Positions 34,681 to 45,561 of a DNA stretch of 64,000 bases are shown one piece after another (the first letter of the stretch is position 1; every line of letters starts with the position of its first letter). Source of the stretch: Notolepis coatsorum (lineage: Eukaryota > Chordata > Actinopteri > Aulopiformes > Paralepididae); contig OZ020590.1 in assembly GCA_963971535.1 (NCBI GenBank), positions 153,740,034 to 153,804,033 of the forward strand, read 5' to 3'. The position numbers and the translations under genes are program-made. The notes below the pieces were generated by a model. That model did not search any database. It saw only the letters and a list, made by a program, of their open reading frames with translations, and was not told the DNA's origin.

Positions 34681-35255
34681 TCCACTCTATTGGTTAAAGT
34701 TGCTTACTTGTGAGTAGTACGTTCGTTGATAAAGAAAAATAAGGTCCACAGCCGCTCCAGTGTAAAACAGATATCCAAATGGTTTATTTCTCTTCCACAG
34801 CGAAGTCTTTCTTTACAGAAGTGATCCTAAAGCTATTTTCCTAAATATTCACGTCACTACAAGGTAAGAAAACTGTATTTTCCCAGTCTCCAAAATCACC
34901 GCCGACTCGACACGTGAAAATTCCTCCTCACCTGAAAGCCGTAAATCAAGTTGCCGGCTCTTTCCACAGCAAAACGGTCGGCAAGGCACCTTGGTTGAGA
35001 GATGCAGGCTTCAATCTATGTTGTTTAGTCTATCTGTTCAGTACTGCTCAGCACTGTTTCAAGATGCACAATGAGCTCTTCTTCTTCTTCTTCTTATTTG
35101 AATTTCCGGCAGAGTAGACGCATCGTGGCGTATTACTGCCCTCCGCAATTCTTTTTATGGGCTCTTCTTCTTCTCCTTCTTCTCCTTCTTCACCTTCTTT
35201 TTCTTCTTCTACTGGACCCCGTCATCAACTACATTGTCCATTGGAGTGCAGCTAC
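34681..35255. other. Spacer with TTC-rich microsatellite
   Basis: No gene recognised. (CTT)n stretches lie at 35080-35096 and 35163-35213. The short open frames are compositional. Confidence 0.4.
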
Positions 35256-35260
35256 TGCTG

Positions 35261-35610
35261 CTACTTCCTGCCTGAGCCCCCCTCCGCGGGACCCTCCTTG
35301 CCCCCTGCTATCTTATCCTGGGCTGCTTTGTCCCTGGCAGCCTTGTCCCTCGCAGCCCCCTCAGCCAATTCATTACACACCTCCTTCCAGTCCAGACCTT
35401 CCAATCCCAGATGTTGAACCGCTATCCTAACAATCATCTTCACCATCTCTGTTCTACCCTTAGCCTCTGCCATACCAGTAACTACCCCTGCCACGAAGGC
35501 CACAATACCTAATTTCTCCTCCCTTCCCCTCTCTCTTTCCACCTGCTCTACCCTCACTGCCAAATGCCCTCCTTCAACCCCCTGCACCCTTTCTTGGCTA
35601 CCCTGAGCTC
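35261..35610 (-). pseudogene. I-like LINE ORF1 fragment, C-terminal part
   Basis: Minus-strand frame 35587-35261 carries EKLGIVAFVAGVVTGMAEAK and VKMIVRIAVQHLGLEGLDW, then a run of AARDKAA repeats. I associate the first two segments with the C-terminus of I/Nimb-type ORF1 proteins of fish. It abuts A' just as the N-terminal fragment abuts A. No stop-free full ORF. Confidence 0.4.
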
Positions 35611-35619
35611 TTCAGAGAG

Positions 35620-38144
35620 AATTGTTGAATATATATAGATACACAAATGTTCTAGACTGTTTGATTATGACAGCATACTGTGACATCACAAATGTTCTAG
35701 AATGGTTGACTATGACATCATACTGTGACATCACGAATGTTCTAGAAGGTTCTATTATGACAAATAATACGGTTCAATGACTTTATCTAAATCCAATCAA
35801 TATTCCTAATGCCGTTTCAATGTAAGGTTATAAAAATAAACATATAAACATTCATATAATACAATAACCTAAATATATAGCTTTGGCTCCTCTACAATAC
35901 ACTTAACTAGGATTTTACTTGATTCAACAACAAAGCAGTCGGGGCAATGGCAAGCCGAAAACGGTCGAAAGTGTAGTTATTTGAAGTTTGGATATTTTTT
36001 TTCCGACTGAGGTAGGTAGATTACATTTTTAGAGACTAAAGTACCGAAAAAGGGTACCGTTGGGTACCGGTATCGATTCACAGGTACCGGTACTGTGTCG
36101 GTTCAAATGTGAACGTACCCATCCCTATTGCTTATGTCCAGAGATTCCAGCTTTGATAACTAAAGTAATGACACTTGACTTACCTGTTATGTTTTGCCTT
36201 TTTAAACATGTCCCTTATCACGCTGTCCACGACAGCTGTCACGAGACGCGCACTGAGAGCTGGCCAGTATACCGCGGGACCTTTTATGAAACATTCTGAT
36301 ATTTTCGCGGGCACAAGACTACTGCACAAGACCCGCGAAAATATCTCCATAACAGTTAAATACGCCTATACGGGCTAAAGAGTTATGATAATAATAATAA
36401 ATGTAACGAGTGATCCTAATAAAATGTCTATTCGATTCATGCATGTCTGACTGTTAAACAAGTACAAAATTATGTAAATATGTTGTTAGAATGGTACAAA
36501 TATTCATCTGGTGACATTCTTCATAGCATTAACACATTTATTGACCCAGAAAATGTATAGTTTGACACCAAAATTGATCTTCTATGTTCAACATTCTAAC
36601 AACAAACCCTAACCCAACATTCACATTTTTGGCAGTTGTTGTATCGAGTTGTAGTACACCTGTCGATGTACTAGCCTCAGCAAGCTAACGTTAGCTGGCT
36701 CCACTAGCAGCCTGTCGATGTACTAGCCTCAGCAAGCTAACGTTAGCTGGCTCCACTAGCAGCCTGTCGATGTACTAGCCTCAGCAAGCTAACGTTAGCT
36801 GGCTCCACTAGCAGCCTGTCGATGTACTAGCATCAGCAAGCTAACGTTAGCTCCACTCTAGCAGCCTCCTCCTTCCCTCGCTCTCTCTCTGCTAACAATC
36901 CTGATTCGATTCTTGAACCTATTTAATTAAAAAGGAAGATATTGATGGACATTAGCTATAGTATAGAGCTCAGCAGCTGTAACAGAATAACAGTGTTTAC
37001 CCCTTCAGAAGCATTTAGACATTTTAAGATAAGTTAATATACCGTGATATATACCGTTACCGTCTATGCTTCAAATTATACCGTGATATACATTTTAGAC
37101 CATACTGTCCAGCCCTAGTTTGACACCAAAATTGATCTTCTATGTTCAACATTCTAACAACAAACCCTAACCCAATGTTCGACACATTTGTACCACATGC
37201 ACAAACCTGCTTGATTATTGCCCCAAATAGCATGCAAGTTGGACAAAGTGGGTATGTCTGGAAAGAAGAGGCTTGTGGGTACCTATAAAACCAATGTGCA
37301 CTCTGATATATTCATGTGAATATCCAAGGGACCTTTTGGAAGATGAGTATGGCAGTTTTTTCTAGGCGAAAATTTTACATAATTTTGAATCATTGCCTAT
37401 TAAAACCCCCTTCCCAACAGTTGGGCTTAATGAAAATGGTACAAATGGAAAGCTTAGCTTCTCTAGTTTACAGGGATACCAATACCTTTGTGTTCGCTCA
37501 AATATTGAGCGCGCTATGGACCAAGATATTTATTAATGGGCAGAACCTTGATTTTACATGGCGGCCATCTTGAAATCCATCATGATGACGTGGCACCTAC
37601 CCCAAAATGAAAGCTATGATGATGAGGAACACGTGGGGAAAATTTAGTGCTTTTGTCCGTGTCCACATCCTTCTCAAATCTGGTGCTAAGCCACTGCACT
37701 AAGAGTAGAGGGAATTGCAGTAGTCCAGTTGATGATGATGATGACTCATTTCTGCATTGTACCTCACTGTTACTCATTTTACTCTGTATTGTATATTGAC
37801 TGAACATTCCTTTACTTACTTTTTTTTTTATATATACTGTATGTAGCACACTCAGGGGCTCATGCAGAAACAAGCATTTCATCATAATATATTCTGTATT
37901 TTATTATGGGAAATAATAAACAAACTTTAAACTTTATAAGGTCAGTAGGGGAGAGAAAGAACTTGTTTTTTGACATGATGCGCAGTTGTTAGAAACAGTT
38001 CAAGGAGCTACGAATAGCTCCAATTCCATCTCACTGCTCCAAAAAATTGTGAAAATAAAATTTCAATCAATCATATAACGAGTGGTCTCCGGCGGAGCGA
38101 CATCATGTCCCGACAACTCACTCTCGGTCGTGGGTTTATGCAGA

Positions 38145-38145
<1 letters not shown>
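35620..38145. repeat. Duplicated segment A', left part
   Basis: Matches 21168-24210. Differences: three instead of four 45-bp units, four instead of three 52-bp units, and absence of the roughly 0.5-kb insertion at 23390-23890. 35740-35752 (TTCTAGAAGGTTC) is a perfect HSE pattern; A has GGGTC at the third unit. No gene. Confidence 0.9.
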
Positions 38146-38187
<42 letters not shown>

Positions 38188-41100
38188 AACGTTATTAACA
38201 GATTGCAGAATGGGTACAATACAGTACAGCTCAATACACACAATTGTTAAGGGGATGCAGACCAGAGAAAGACTTTCGTCTTGTTTACATCAGGGTCCCC
38301 CATTTTCAATTCATCAGGACATATATGACATACATGACATACAGATAGTCAGTACTGCTACATCTATACATTTATGACATACCAGATTTGCAAATACAGT
38401 ACTGTTTGTGATACAGAAGGAGTCAAAAAAAGGGAGTATATACATTTGACGTAGAAACTGTACATTGGAGGAGGTTGGGTGGGGGGGGTTGGGTACATTG
38501 GGATATTGACAACCATACTGGGTAATTTACATTGGAGGTGGTTGGGGGGGGGGGGCACACTGTATAAACAAGCAAAACTGTACATTGAGGGGGGGGGAGG
38601 AGACACTGTACAAACAAACAAAATTGTACATTGGACTATTGACAAAACCATACTAGGTAAATTACTGTACATTGGAGGGGGTTGGGTTAGGATATTTACA
38701 GGGGCCAGTGTTGAATTGCAGTCTCCCGTAGGTGTCCCTTGAGAGAGGTTTTGAAAGTGGGTAGTGATCCACATTCCTTTACAGCTTTGGGTAGGGCGTT
38801 CCACATTGATGTGGCATAATTGCGAAACGAGTCCCTTATTTGAGCCGAATCTGGGTTTAACATGATTTGTGGAGCTCCCTCTGGTGTTGTGATCGTGGTA
38901 TTCACTGACCTTTGGGAAGTATTTTGACATGTACATGGGTACCTTGGTCGTGTAGTGTATCTTGTAGACCAGGCCCATTGCAAGTTGCTGTACTCTGTCG
39001 TCTACTCTAAGCCATCCTAGGTTGTCAAAGTGGGCAGGGGTGAGGTGGGTTCTAGGAGTAAGGTCAAGCAGTCGTCTGACCAGTTTGTTTTGAGATGTTT
39101 GTAATTTTGTTTTGAGCGCCTTTGAGGTGCTTTGGTACCATGAGGTGCAAGCATAGTCGTAGTACCCGTGAATGAGTGCTCCTGCCAGAGTCTTCAGGGT
39201 ATTCTTGTTTACCAGAGAGGAGATCCGGTACAAGAATCGAGTTCGTTGGTTGACTTTTTTTTATTACATTGGATGCCATTTTGTCACAGGAGAGATTAGC
39301 CTCTAGGATGGAACCCAGGTAGGTAATTTCATCTTTCCGTGTGACAATATTGTCACCCACTGTAACTGAGAAGCCGTCGGTCTTGCTGAGTTTGTTATTT
39401 GAACCGAAGAGAATGGACTCTGTTTTGCCCATGTGTAATGATAGTTTGTTATCAGCGAGCCATATGCAGATTCTGCCTAGTTCCGAGCTGAGGGTTTTTT
39501 CAACCTGTAACTTGTTCTTGTCAGAGACCAGCAGGGCTGAGTTGTCCGCAAACAGGAACAAGTTGCAGTCACAAGCTGACGACATGTCATTTGCATAAAT
39601 TAGGAACAGTAGCGGTCCTAGTATGCTTCCTTGTGGAACACCACAGCTCACTGTGAGGGGGGGGGATAGGGTACCGTTTACCTCCACCATCTGTTCCCTC
39701 CCCTCAAGGTAGGATTGCATCCAGCTCACTGATAGACTATCAAAACCAATTGCTTTTAGCTTGTCAATCAGAATGGAGGGATTGACCGTGTCAAAGGCCT
39801 TTTGTAGGTCCAGCATGACCATGCCACAGTATTTGCCTGCGTCCACCTCTTGTTTGATGTGGTCATTCAAATAGAGAAGGCATCAGTGGAGTGGGATGTT
39901 CTGAAGCCAGATTGGAATTCGTAGATTAGATTTTTTTCCGCTAGGTACTTTTCGACCTGTTCGTAGACTATTTTTTCCATGACTTTCGAGATGGAGGTGA
40001 GAATAGAAACAGGGCGGTAGTTGCCTGGGTCTAATTTGCTGCCCTTTTTGTGCAGAGGGGTCACCCTCGCAATTTTGAAGTCCTTGGGGACGTGTCCCTG
40101 TTTTATGGAGAGGTTTATTATGTGTGTGATGATTGGGGTGATGGCGGCTGCTGAGTCTCTGAGGAATTTGGAGGGGATGTTGTCATGGCCAGTGGCCTTG
40201 TTAGGTTGGAGGGCGCTCAGTTTATTGAGTACCTCATCTGTTGTTACCATTTCCAGCTTGAAGTCGTCCTTGCGGACCCCTAGGTTTTTGTAGTAAGCTA
40301 CTATCTGTTCTACCCCATAAAGCCCTGAGTGGGAGGGTAGTTTGTTTACCAGTGTTGTGGCTATGTTTGTGAAGAAAATGTTTAAGTAATTGGCTACATC
40401 CAGCTTGTCTGTGATGAGCGTGTTGTCCGTTTTTATGTTTATGTTTGAGAATCTGGTTTTAAGTTTTTTACTGCATCCTAGTTGATTATTGAGTAATTTC
40501 CAAAGTTCACGTGGTTTGTTTTATGTTTTCCTCAGTTTTGTCATTGATGAAATTCTTTTTTGCAGTTTTGATCATGGAGTTTACGTCGTTTCTTAGTCTG
40601 TTTCTTTCTAGTTTGAGTTCAGTCACGTGGGCTTGGAATTCACTGCTCGTGCTTTTAGTAAGCTTTGACTGACTTTTACGAAACTCAGAGCATTTTTTGT
40701 CTCTGGTTTTCATAGCGGCCAGTATTTCGGAGTGCATCCACGGCTCAGCGCGATTTTTTACCCTGGTGGTTCTTAGGGGGGCCATGTCGTTTAGTATTGT
40801 TGAGAATTTGGTTTTGAAACCAAGCCATGTTTCTTCAACCAGTGTACCATTGAGTTCATCTGACCAGTCCAGACTCTCCAGTTCAAGGTTGAAGGCCTCG
40901 CTAGAGTAGGTTTTGAGGTCTCTAGATGTGACTGTTTTGTGGCAGCCAGCCTTTTGTTTTAGTTTTTTGCAGGTACAGAATATCATATAATGATCACTTA
41001 ACCCGCATGCTATAACCCCTTTATTGGAGATCTTGGACTTGTCGGAGGTCAGAATGAGGTCAATGGTAGTCTGAGTTGATTCACATACACGTGTGGGTTG

Positions 41101-41967
41101 GGTGATTAGCTGGCTGAGGCCGTGCAGATCACAAAACCTACTGAATGACTTGAAGACGGGTGCATCTTTTCGTTGCATATCCGTGTTCCAGTCTCCAATA
41201 AGAATTTTGTCTACATCCTCAACTCCAGCTAAACACCCATCCAGTGTATCATAAAAGCCACTATGATCTGGCGGCCTGTAGACTGTGCCAACCAGTAGGG
41301 ATTTCGCCCTTTCGAATAGGATTTCCACCCATACAGTTTCAATTGATTTATGATTCAGGTCATTTCTGTTGATGAATTTGGTGTCTTTGTGTATGTACAT
41401 ACAGACACCACCTCCATGTTTGTTCCTATCATTCCTGATTATTGAGTAGTTCTCAATCTCTATCTCTGGATCTTTTACAGAATCGTCAAGCTTAGTTTCT
41501 GAGAAGCACAGTATGTTTGCCTTACCATTTATGAATAATTGTTTGATTTCATCCAATTTGTTTTTTAAGCTGTTAATGTTAATGTGAAAAATGTTCAGTC
41601 CATTGGCGTTGGTTATTTCATTGATGTTGGCAGGTTCGAAGTATTGTTCGTTTGTGATCTGTTCCTCTGTGTGGGGCTGGGGGGCTTTGTTGTTGTGGGT
41701 GGGAAGGGGGGAGGGGGGGGGTAGGGTCCCGCACCGTGCTGGAACAACAAAGAAGGGGGGAGGGGGGGGGGGGGAGGGTCCCGCGCCGTGCTGGAACAAC
41801 AAAGGACTCGTTCCTGGATGTTTTCGTTGTTAGCTCTGCTAGCTAGCCGGCTATCGGGCGTCGAGATGTTTAAATCCCGCGTCGAGTTGGTCGTCATGGT
41901 TTCGACCCTCGGTTCCCCTCCTCTCGTCTCTGCCTCACGTGTGCTCGTCTGCTGCGGCGTCATTGGG
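38146..41967 (-). mobile_element. L2-like LINE, near full length, in A'
   Basis: Begins (minus strand) near 41967 and ends with (GATT)n at 38146-38185. Candidate TSD AGAGAT at 38140-38145 and 41968-41973; A lacks the element (24203-24210). The first 5' UTR bases and N-terminal residues differ from the 45.6-kb copy although endonuclease and RT are nearly identical. Confidence 0.85.
38700..41963 (-). pseudogene. L2-like endonuclease-reverse transcriptase, several frameshifts
   Basis: In order: an N-terminus from ATG 41963 with a Pro-rich stretch (frame 41963-41613); endonuclease in frame 41802-40507 (INSLKNKLDEI, CFSETKLD, GTVYRPPD, IGDWNTDM, GLSDHYMI); then frames 40250-39867 and 39870-39064 with RT motifs NYRPVSILTSISKVMEKIV, LDLQKAFDTVN, GVPQGSILGPLLFLIYANDM and LFADNSALLVS; and a C-terminal frame 39233-38700. 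Breaks lie in the G/C run near 41765-41775, near 40510, at about 39880 (4-bp loss compared with the intact copy) and at about 39260 (extra T). FADN replaces the expected FADD, so the active site is also damaged. Not functional. Confidence 0.88.
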
Positions 41968-42923
41968 GGAGCGTTAAGAGATGCATAATATCTCTTAACG
42001 TGTAAGATAAATACTCTCAGGCAACATACGTGTAGCGTCCGATATATGGATATGTCTACATTTATACAAAAGTAACCGTAGAGGAATTATTTAAGAACAA
42101 TGTAACGCTTTTCAAGTATATGAATTGAAAATGGGGGTCCCTGATGTAAACAAGACACACGTCTTTCTCTGGTCTGCATCTCCTTAACAATTGTGTGTAT
42201 TGAGCCGTACTGTACTGTACCCATTCTGCAATCTGTTAAATAAAGTTTTCATTCATCATTCATACTTCCCAACACATCCTCGTCACGTGGCAGCCACCCT
42301 CCAATAGGATACGAGCTAAATATCTAAACCCAAAAACACCTAAAAGAGGAAGAGTTGCATATATTTCTACGAATCTGAATATAGACAAAGGTAAATGTAA
42401 CCTCAACCGAACGATCAGCGGGTGACATCAAGTTGACTTTACGATCCAATCTCTCCCTGTTTTTCTGTTATGTTCTCTCACGTTGCAGATACACAAGGAG
42501 CTCTGGCTCCACCAGCTGGACAATCAAGCTAACTGCACTTAGCGTAGGCGAGGTAAGTAACTCCACGACTGATTGATTGATTGATTGAAAACTTTATTAA
42601 CAGATTGCAGAATGGGTACAATACACTAATACAGTACAGCTCAATACACACAATTGTTAAGGGGATGCAGACCAGAGAAAGACTTTCGTCTTGTTTACAT
42701 CAGGGTCCCCCATTTTCAATTCATCAGGACATATATGACATACATGACATACAGATAGTCAGTACTGCTACATCTATACATTTATGACATACCAGATTTG
42801 CAAATACAGTACTGTTTGTGATACAGAAGGAGTCAAGAAAAGGGAGTATATACATTTGACGTAGAAACTGTACATTGTCCAATGTCCAATGTCCTCAAAC
42901 TGAAAACATGTCATTTCATTACA
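41968..42923. repeat. Duplicated segment A', right part
   Basis: Continues A' with the unoccupied retroviral target AATG at 42099-42102 and an L2-like 3' end at 42115-42262 (plus), which is orthologous to 32257-32414. Confidence 0.85.
42573..42885 (-). mobile_element. L2-like 3' end insertion in A'
   Basis: (GATT)n tail, AACTTTATTAACAGATTGC and GGGTCCCCCATTTTC, then GTAGAAACTGTACATTG. Absent at 32715-32730 in A. CCAATGTC duplicates flank the right edge. Confidence 0.85.
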
Positions 42924-43031
42924 GTTAGCCATTGAATAGTTACATTCAATGGCTACAGCCAACATGTAAACACCATGTAAACAAAACTAGTTTCCCAGAA
43001 TGCCTAGTTTCTCCACTCTGAACCCAGAGTC

Positions 43032-43326
43032 TTAAAGGAAAACTCCAACATTTTGGGAAATTAGCTTATTTGCCATCTACCCTGGAGTTAGACAAGAAGA
43101 TACGTACCTTTTTCTTCTCTGTGCATGCAGTAGGAGTAGGAAGACGTTGGGAACTAGGCTAATGGAGGAACCTACTTCCAGTGACTGACGCTAAGCTAGG
43201 CTAATGGTGCACATCTTCCTACTCCTACTGCATGCACAGAGAAGAAACATTTATGTATCTTCTTCTCTAACTCCAGGGTAGATGGCAAATAAGCTAATTT
43301 CCCAAAATGTTGGAGTGTTCCTTTAA
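43032..43326. mobile_element. Foldback MITE with TTAA target duplication
   Basis: TTAA at 43032-43035 and 43323-43326 encloses a near-perfect palindrome. The arms start AAGGAAAACTCCAACATTTT and run over 100 bp each around a short centre near 43170-43200. TTAA duplication suggests piggyBac- or Kolobok-type mobilisation. Non-coding. Confidence 0.8.
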
Positions 43327-43560
43327 AGGAGCCGTAACTTTGCTCAGGGTTTGGTGAATGTCTATTATGTCCCAAGTGGGTCACCACAACACCAACATTA
43401 TGGGAAAAGGTCTTACTGTCTTCTCCAGACTCAGACAAGAAGATAGCCTATCTTAGAGTTTTAAGATAGGCCGATACGAAACGTAAATATATTATTCATA
43501 TATAGATATAACATAACATACATTATGTACCTTTTTTCTGTGGTCACTTAAGGACTTTAT
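43327..43560. other. Spacer, nothing recognised
   Basis: No ORF. A small hairpin around TAGCCTATCTTAG and TAAGATAGGC lies at about 43445-43475. Confidence 0.3.
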
Positions 43561-43564
43561 TTAC

Positions 43565-44235
43565 ATTTTCTGATGAGACCGCATTGAGGTCACGGGCAAC
43601 TCAGTCATGTGAATCAGTAGGTATTGCTGATTGGCTCAAACAAAGTCTTCGGACTATATCTCTCCTGAATGTAGAAGGTAAGATTTTCTTTAGTATAGTG
43701 GCACAGAGGCTAGCAAACTATCTAGAAAGGAATTGTTTAGACACCACAGTGCAGAAAGCAGGAATCCCAGGGTTTTCCGGATGCATAGAACACACAAGCG
43801 TGATATGGCACCAGATTCAATTAGCCAAGATAGAGAAAAGAGATTTAAATGTGGTATTTTTTTTAGACCTGGCAAATGTGTTTGGTTCGGTAATGCATAG
43901 CCTTATTTGGAGTGCGTTTGATTTCTTTAGAGTTCCAGGGGTGATTGTAAACTTGGTGGAAGCATACTTCCAAGATATTATAATGTGCTTTAGTACTATA
44001 CCGATTTTGCTTTAGTACTACCGATTTTACGACAGCATGGCAGAGACTAGAGATAGGCATTATGGCAGGGTGTACTATTTCCCCACTAGCATTCACAATG
44101 GCGATGGAAGTCATTATTGGTGCCTCAGAATGGGTGGTAGGTGGGGAGAGACGGCAGGGCGGGATGCGCCTCCCACCTATTAGGGCTTACATGGATGACA
44201 TGACATTAGTGACCAGGATGCCTGAATACTTTAGA
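43565..44235 (+). pseudogene. Non-LTR reverse transcriptase remnant, divergent clade
   Basis: Frame 43584-44015 has TISLLNVEGKIFFSIVAQRL, VQKAGIPGFSGCIEHTSVIW and VVFFLDLANVFGSVMHSLIW (RT catalytic region, first Asp in LDLAN). Frame 44062-44310 continues with IMAGCTISPLAFTMAMEVI and RAYMDDMTLV, where YMDD is the catalytic box. A tandem duplication of about 24 bp containing TTTAGTACTA near 43990-44020 breaks the frame between them. There is no endonuclease and both ends are lost. The LDLANxFGS and AGCTISP forms differ from the L1, L2, Rex1 and RTE types here. I suspect an R2/NeSL-like relative but cannot place it. Confidence 0.7.
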
Positions 44236-44439
44236 CAACAAATGTTTGTTTCCGCGTCTCTGATTGGCCAGGTCATTTCTGGTCATGTGACATGTACATT
44301 TGAAGATTAGTTTCAATAAAGGCGGGGAGGATTATTTGACGTGTGATGAGTGTTTTATTTCCCTCTTGGCTTTTCTCTTTATTTTTTGTTGTGTTTTTAG
44401 AAGACGACGATTATAATGCCATTGTGGTGCGACAGCCGC

Positions 44440-44672
44440 TCAGGATGTATAGCGGTCGTCTGGTAATCAGACGGTTCCTGGTTCGATTCCGGCTCCTCCC
44501 GGGCAGCGTGTCGAGGAGCGAGACACTTTAACCCCTAACTGCTCCCGATGAGCAGGTTGGCACCTTGCATGGTCGCCTCTGCCGTCAGTGTGTGAATGGG
44601 TGAATGTGAGGCATAAGTTGTAAAGCGCTTTGGGAAAAAAGCTGTTATATAAAAATGCAGTCCATTTACCAT
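44440..44672 (+). mobile_element. V-SINE-like tRNA-derived SINE
   Basis: The tRNA-like head has B box GGTTCGATTCC (44480-44490). The body has TGAGCAGGTTGGCACCTTGC, GTGTGTGAATGGGTGAATG and GTAAAGCGCTTTGGG, and the end is TGCAGTCCATTTACCAT, a 3' end typical of fish V-SINEs. No clear TSD. Confidence 0.8.
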
Positions 44673-45059
44673 TGGAAAATGGTCTTTCTTCATATCCATC
44701 CTAGGCACACAAAATTATTCCAGATCAGCATCACCCACAGGGCCAAGGGCACTGAAAGGCTTCAAAACACAATGAGAAGCATTCCTACACTAATATAGTC
44801 TTTAATGTCCATAGAAAGCAAGTTACAAACACCCATTGGCAGGTATATGCAAAAAGCACGCCTGGTTTTAAATCAAGGCTTGGTTGATCAACTAATCAAG
44901 AGCACCTGCATCAATTAACTCCTGACAAACAAGACGTTTGAAATGAATGTAGCGCTAGATTATTGTGACACATGAATAGTGAAATATAGACCAGATGTAG
45001 CCTACAAACATGCTCAAACAATCTACATTAACATTTATAAGAGAACGTGGGAAGGAGTC
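44673..45059. other. Spacer, nothing recognised
   Basis: No credible gene or repeat identified. Confidence 0.3.
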
Positions 45060-45290
45060 TCGCCTTCACAGATGGTGGTTACCGTAGATATAACACCAGC
45101 CACCCTTCAGTCACCAGTTTACAGCTGGAATACACACTCATGTGGGTGCCGGGGATCGAACCGGCGACCTTTTGGTTACCGGTTGGCCTCTCCAGGCCGT
45201 TCCTGCCAGTGATTTCACAAGGGGTCATGAGTTCCGTTCCTTCTTCAGTGGTTCGTAAACCCTATCAGAGGGACACTTTCACAGCACCTT
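45060..45290 (-). repeat. Possible tRNA-derived SINE fragment
   Basis: The minus strand has GTCGCCGGTTCGATCCCCGG at about 45151-45170, a good B box and T-arm, preceded by a possible but poor A box. No tail or TSD. Confidence 0.4.
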
Positions 45291-45549
45291 GATAATATGG
45301 TCAGAATCTTGTCTGAATCGTCATTCTTAACAATGGTGCCAGAGCGCCATCTGCAGGTGCCTTGAAATACTACCGTGTGTAATATGAATGAGTGGCTTGA
45401 ATTCTCAGATTAAGGTCGAATCTGTAAATGTATTTGACCACATACATTTTAGATGTACACTGTATGTGCATAGATTCTTGAGTTTGACTTGTAGATGGAA
45501 AACAATTATTTATTATTATTATTATTATTATTATTGCTTCTGAAATAAT
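45291..45549. other. Spacer with (ATT)n
   Basis: Nothing recognised except a short (ATT)n run at 45510-45535. Confidence 0.3.
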
Positions 45550-45561
45550 GTCTAAAGCTCT

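Noticed and set aside
44451..44490. Genuine tRNA gene (also 50434-50490 and 45151-45170).
   Set aside because: Boxes are present but no complete cloverleaf or terminator. SINE bodies or fragments follow.
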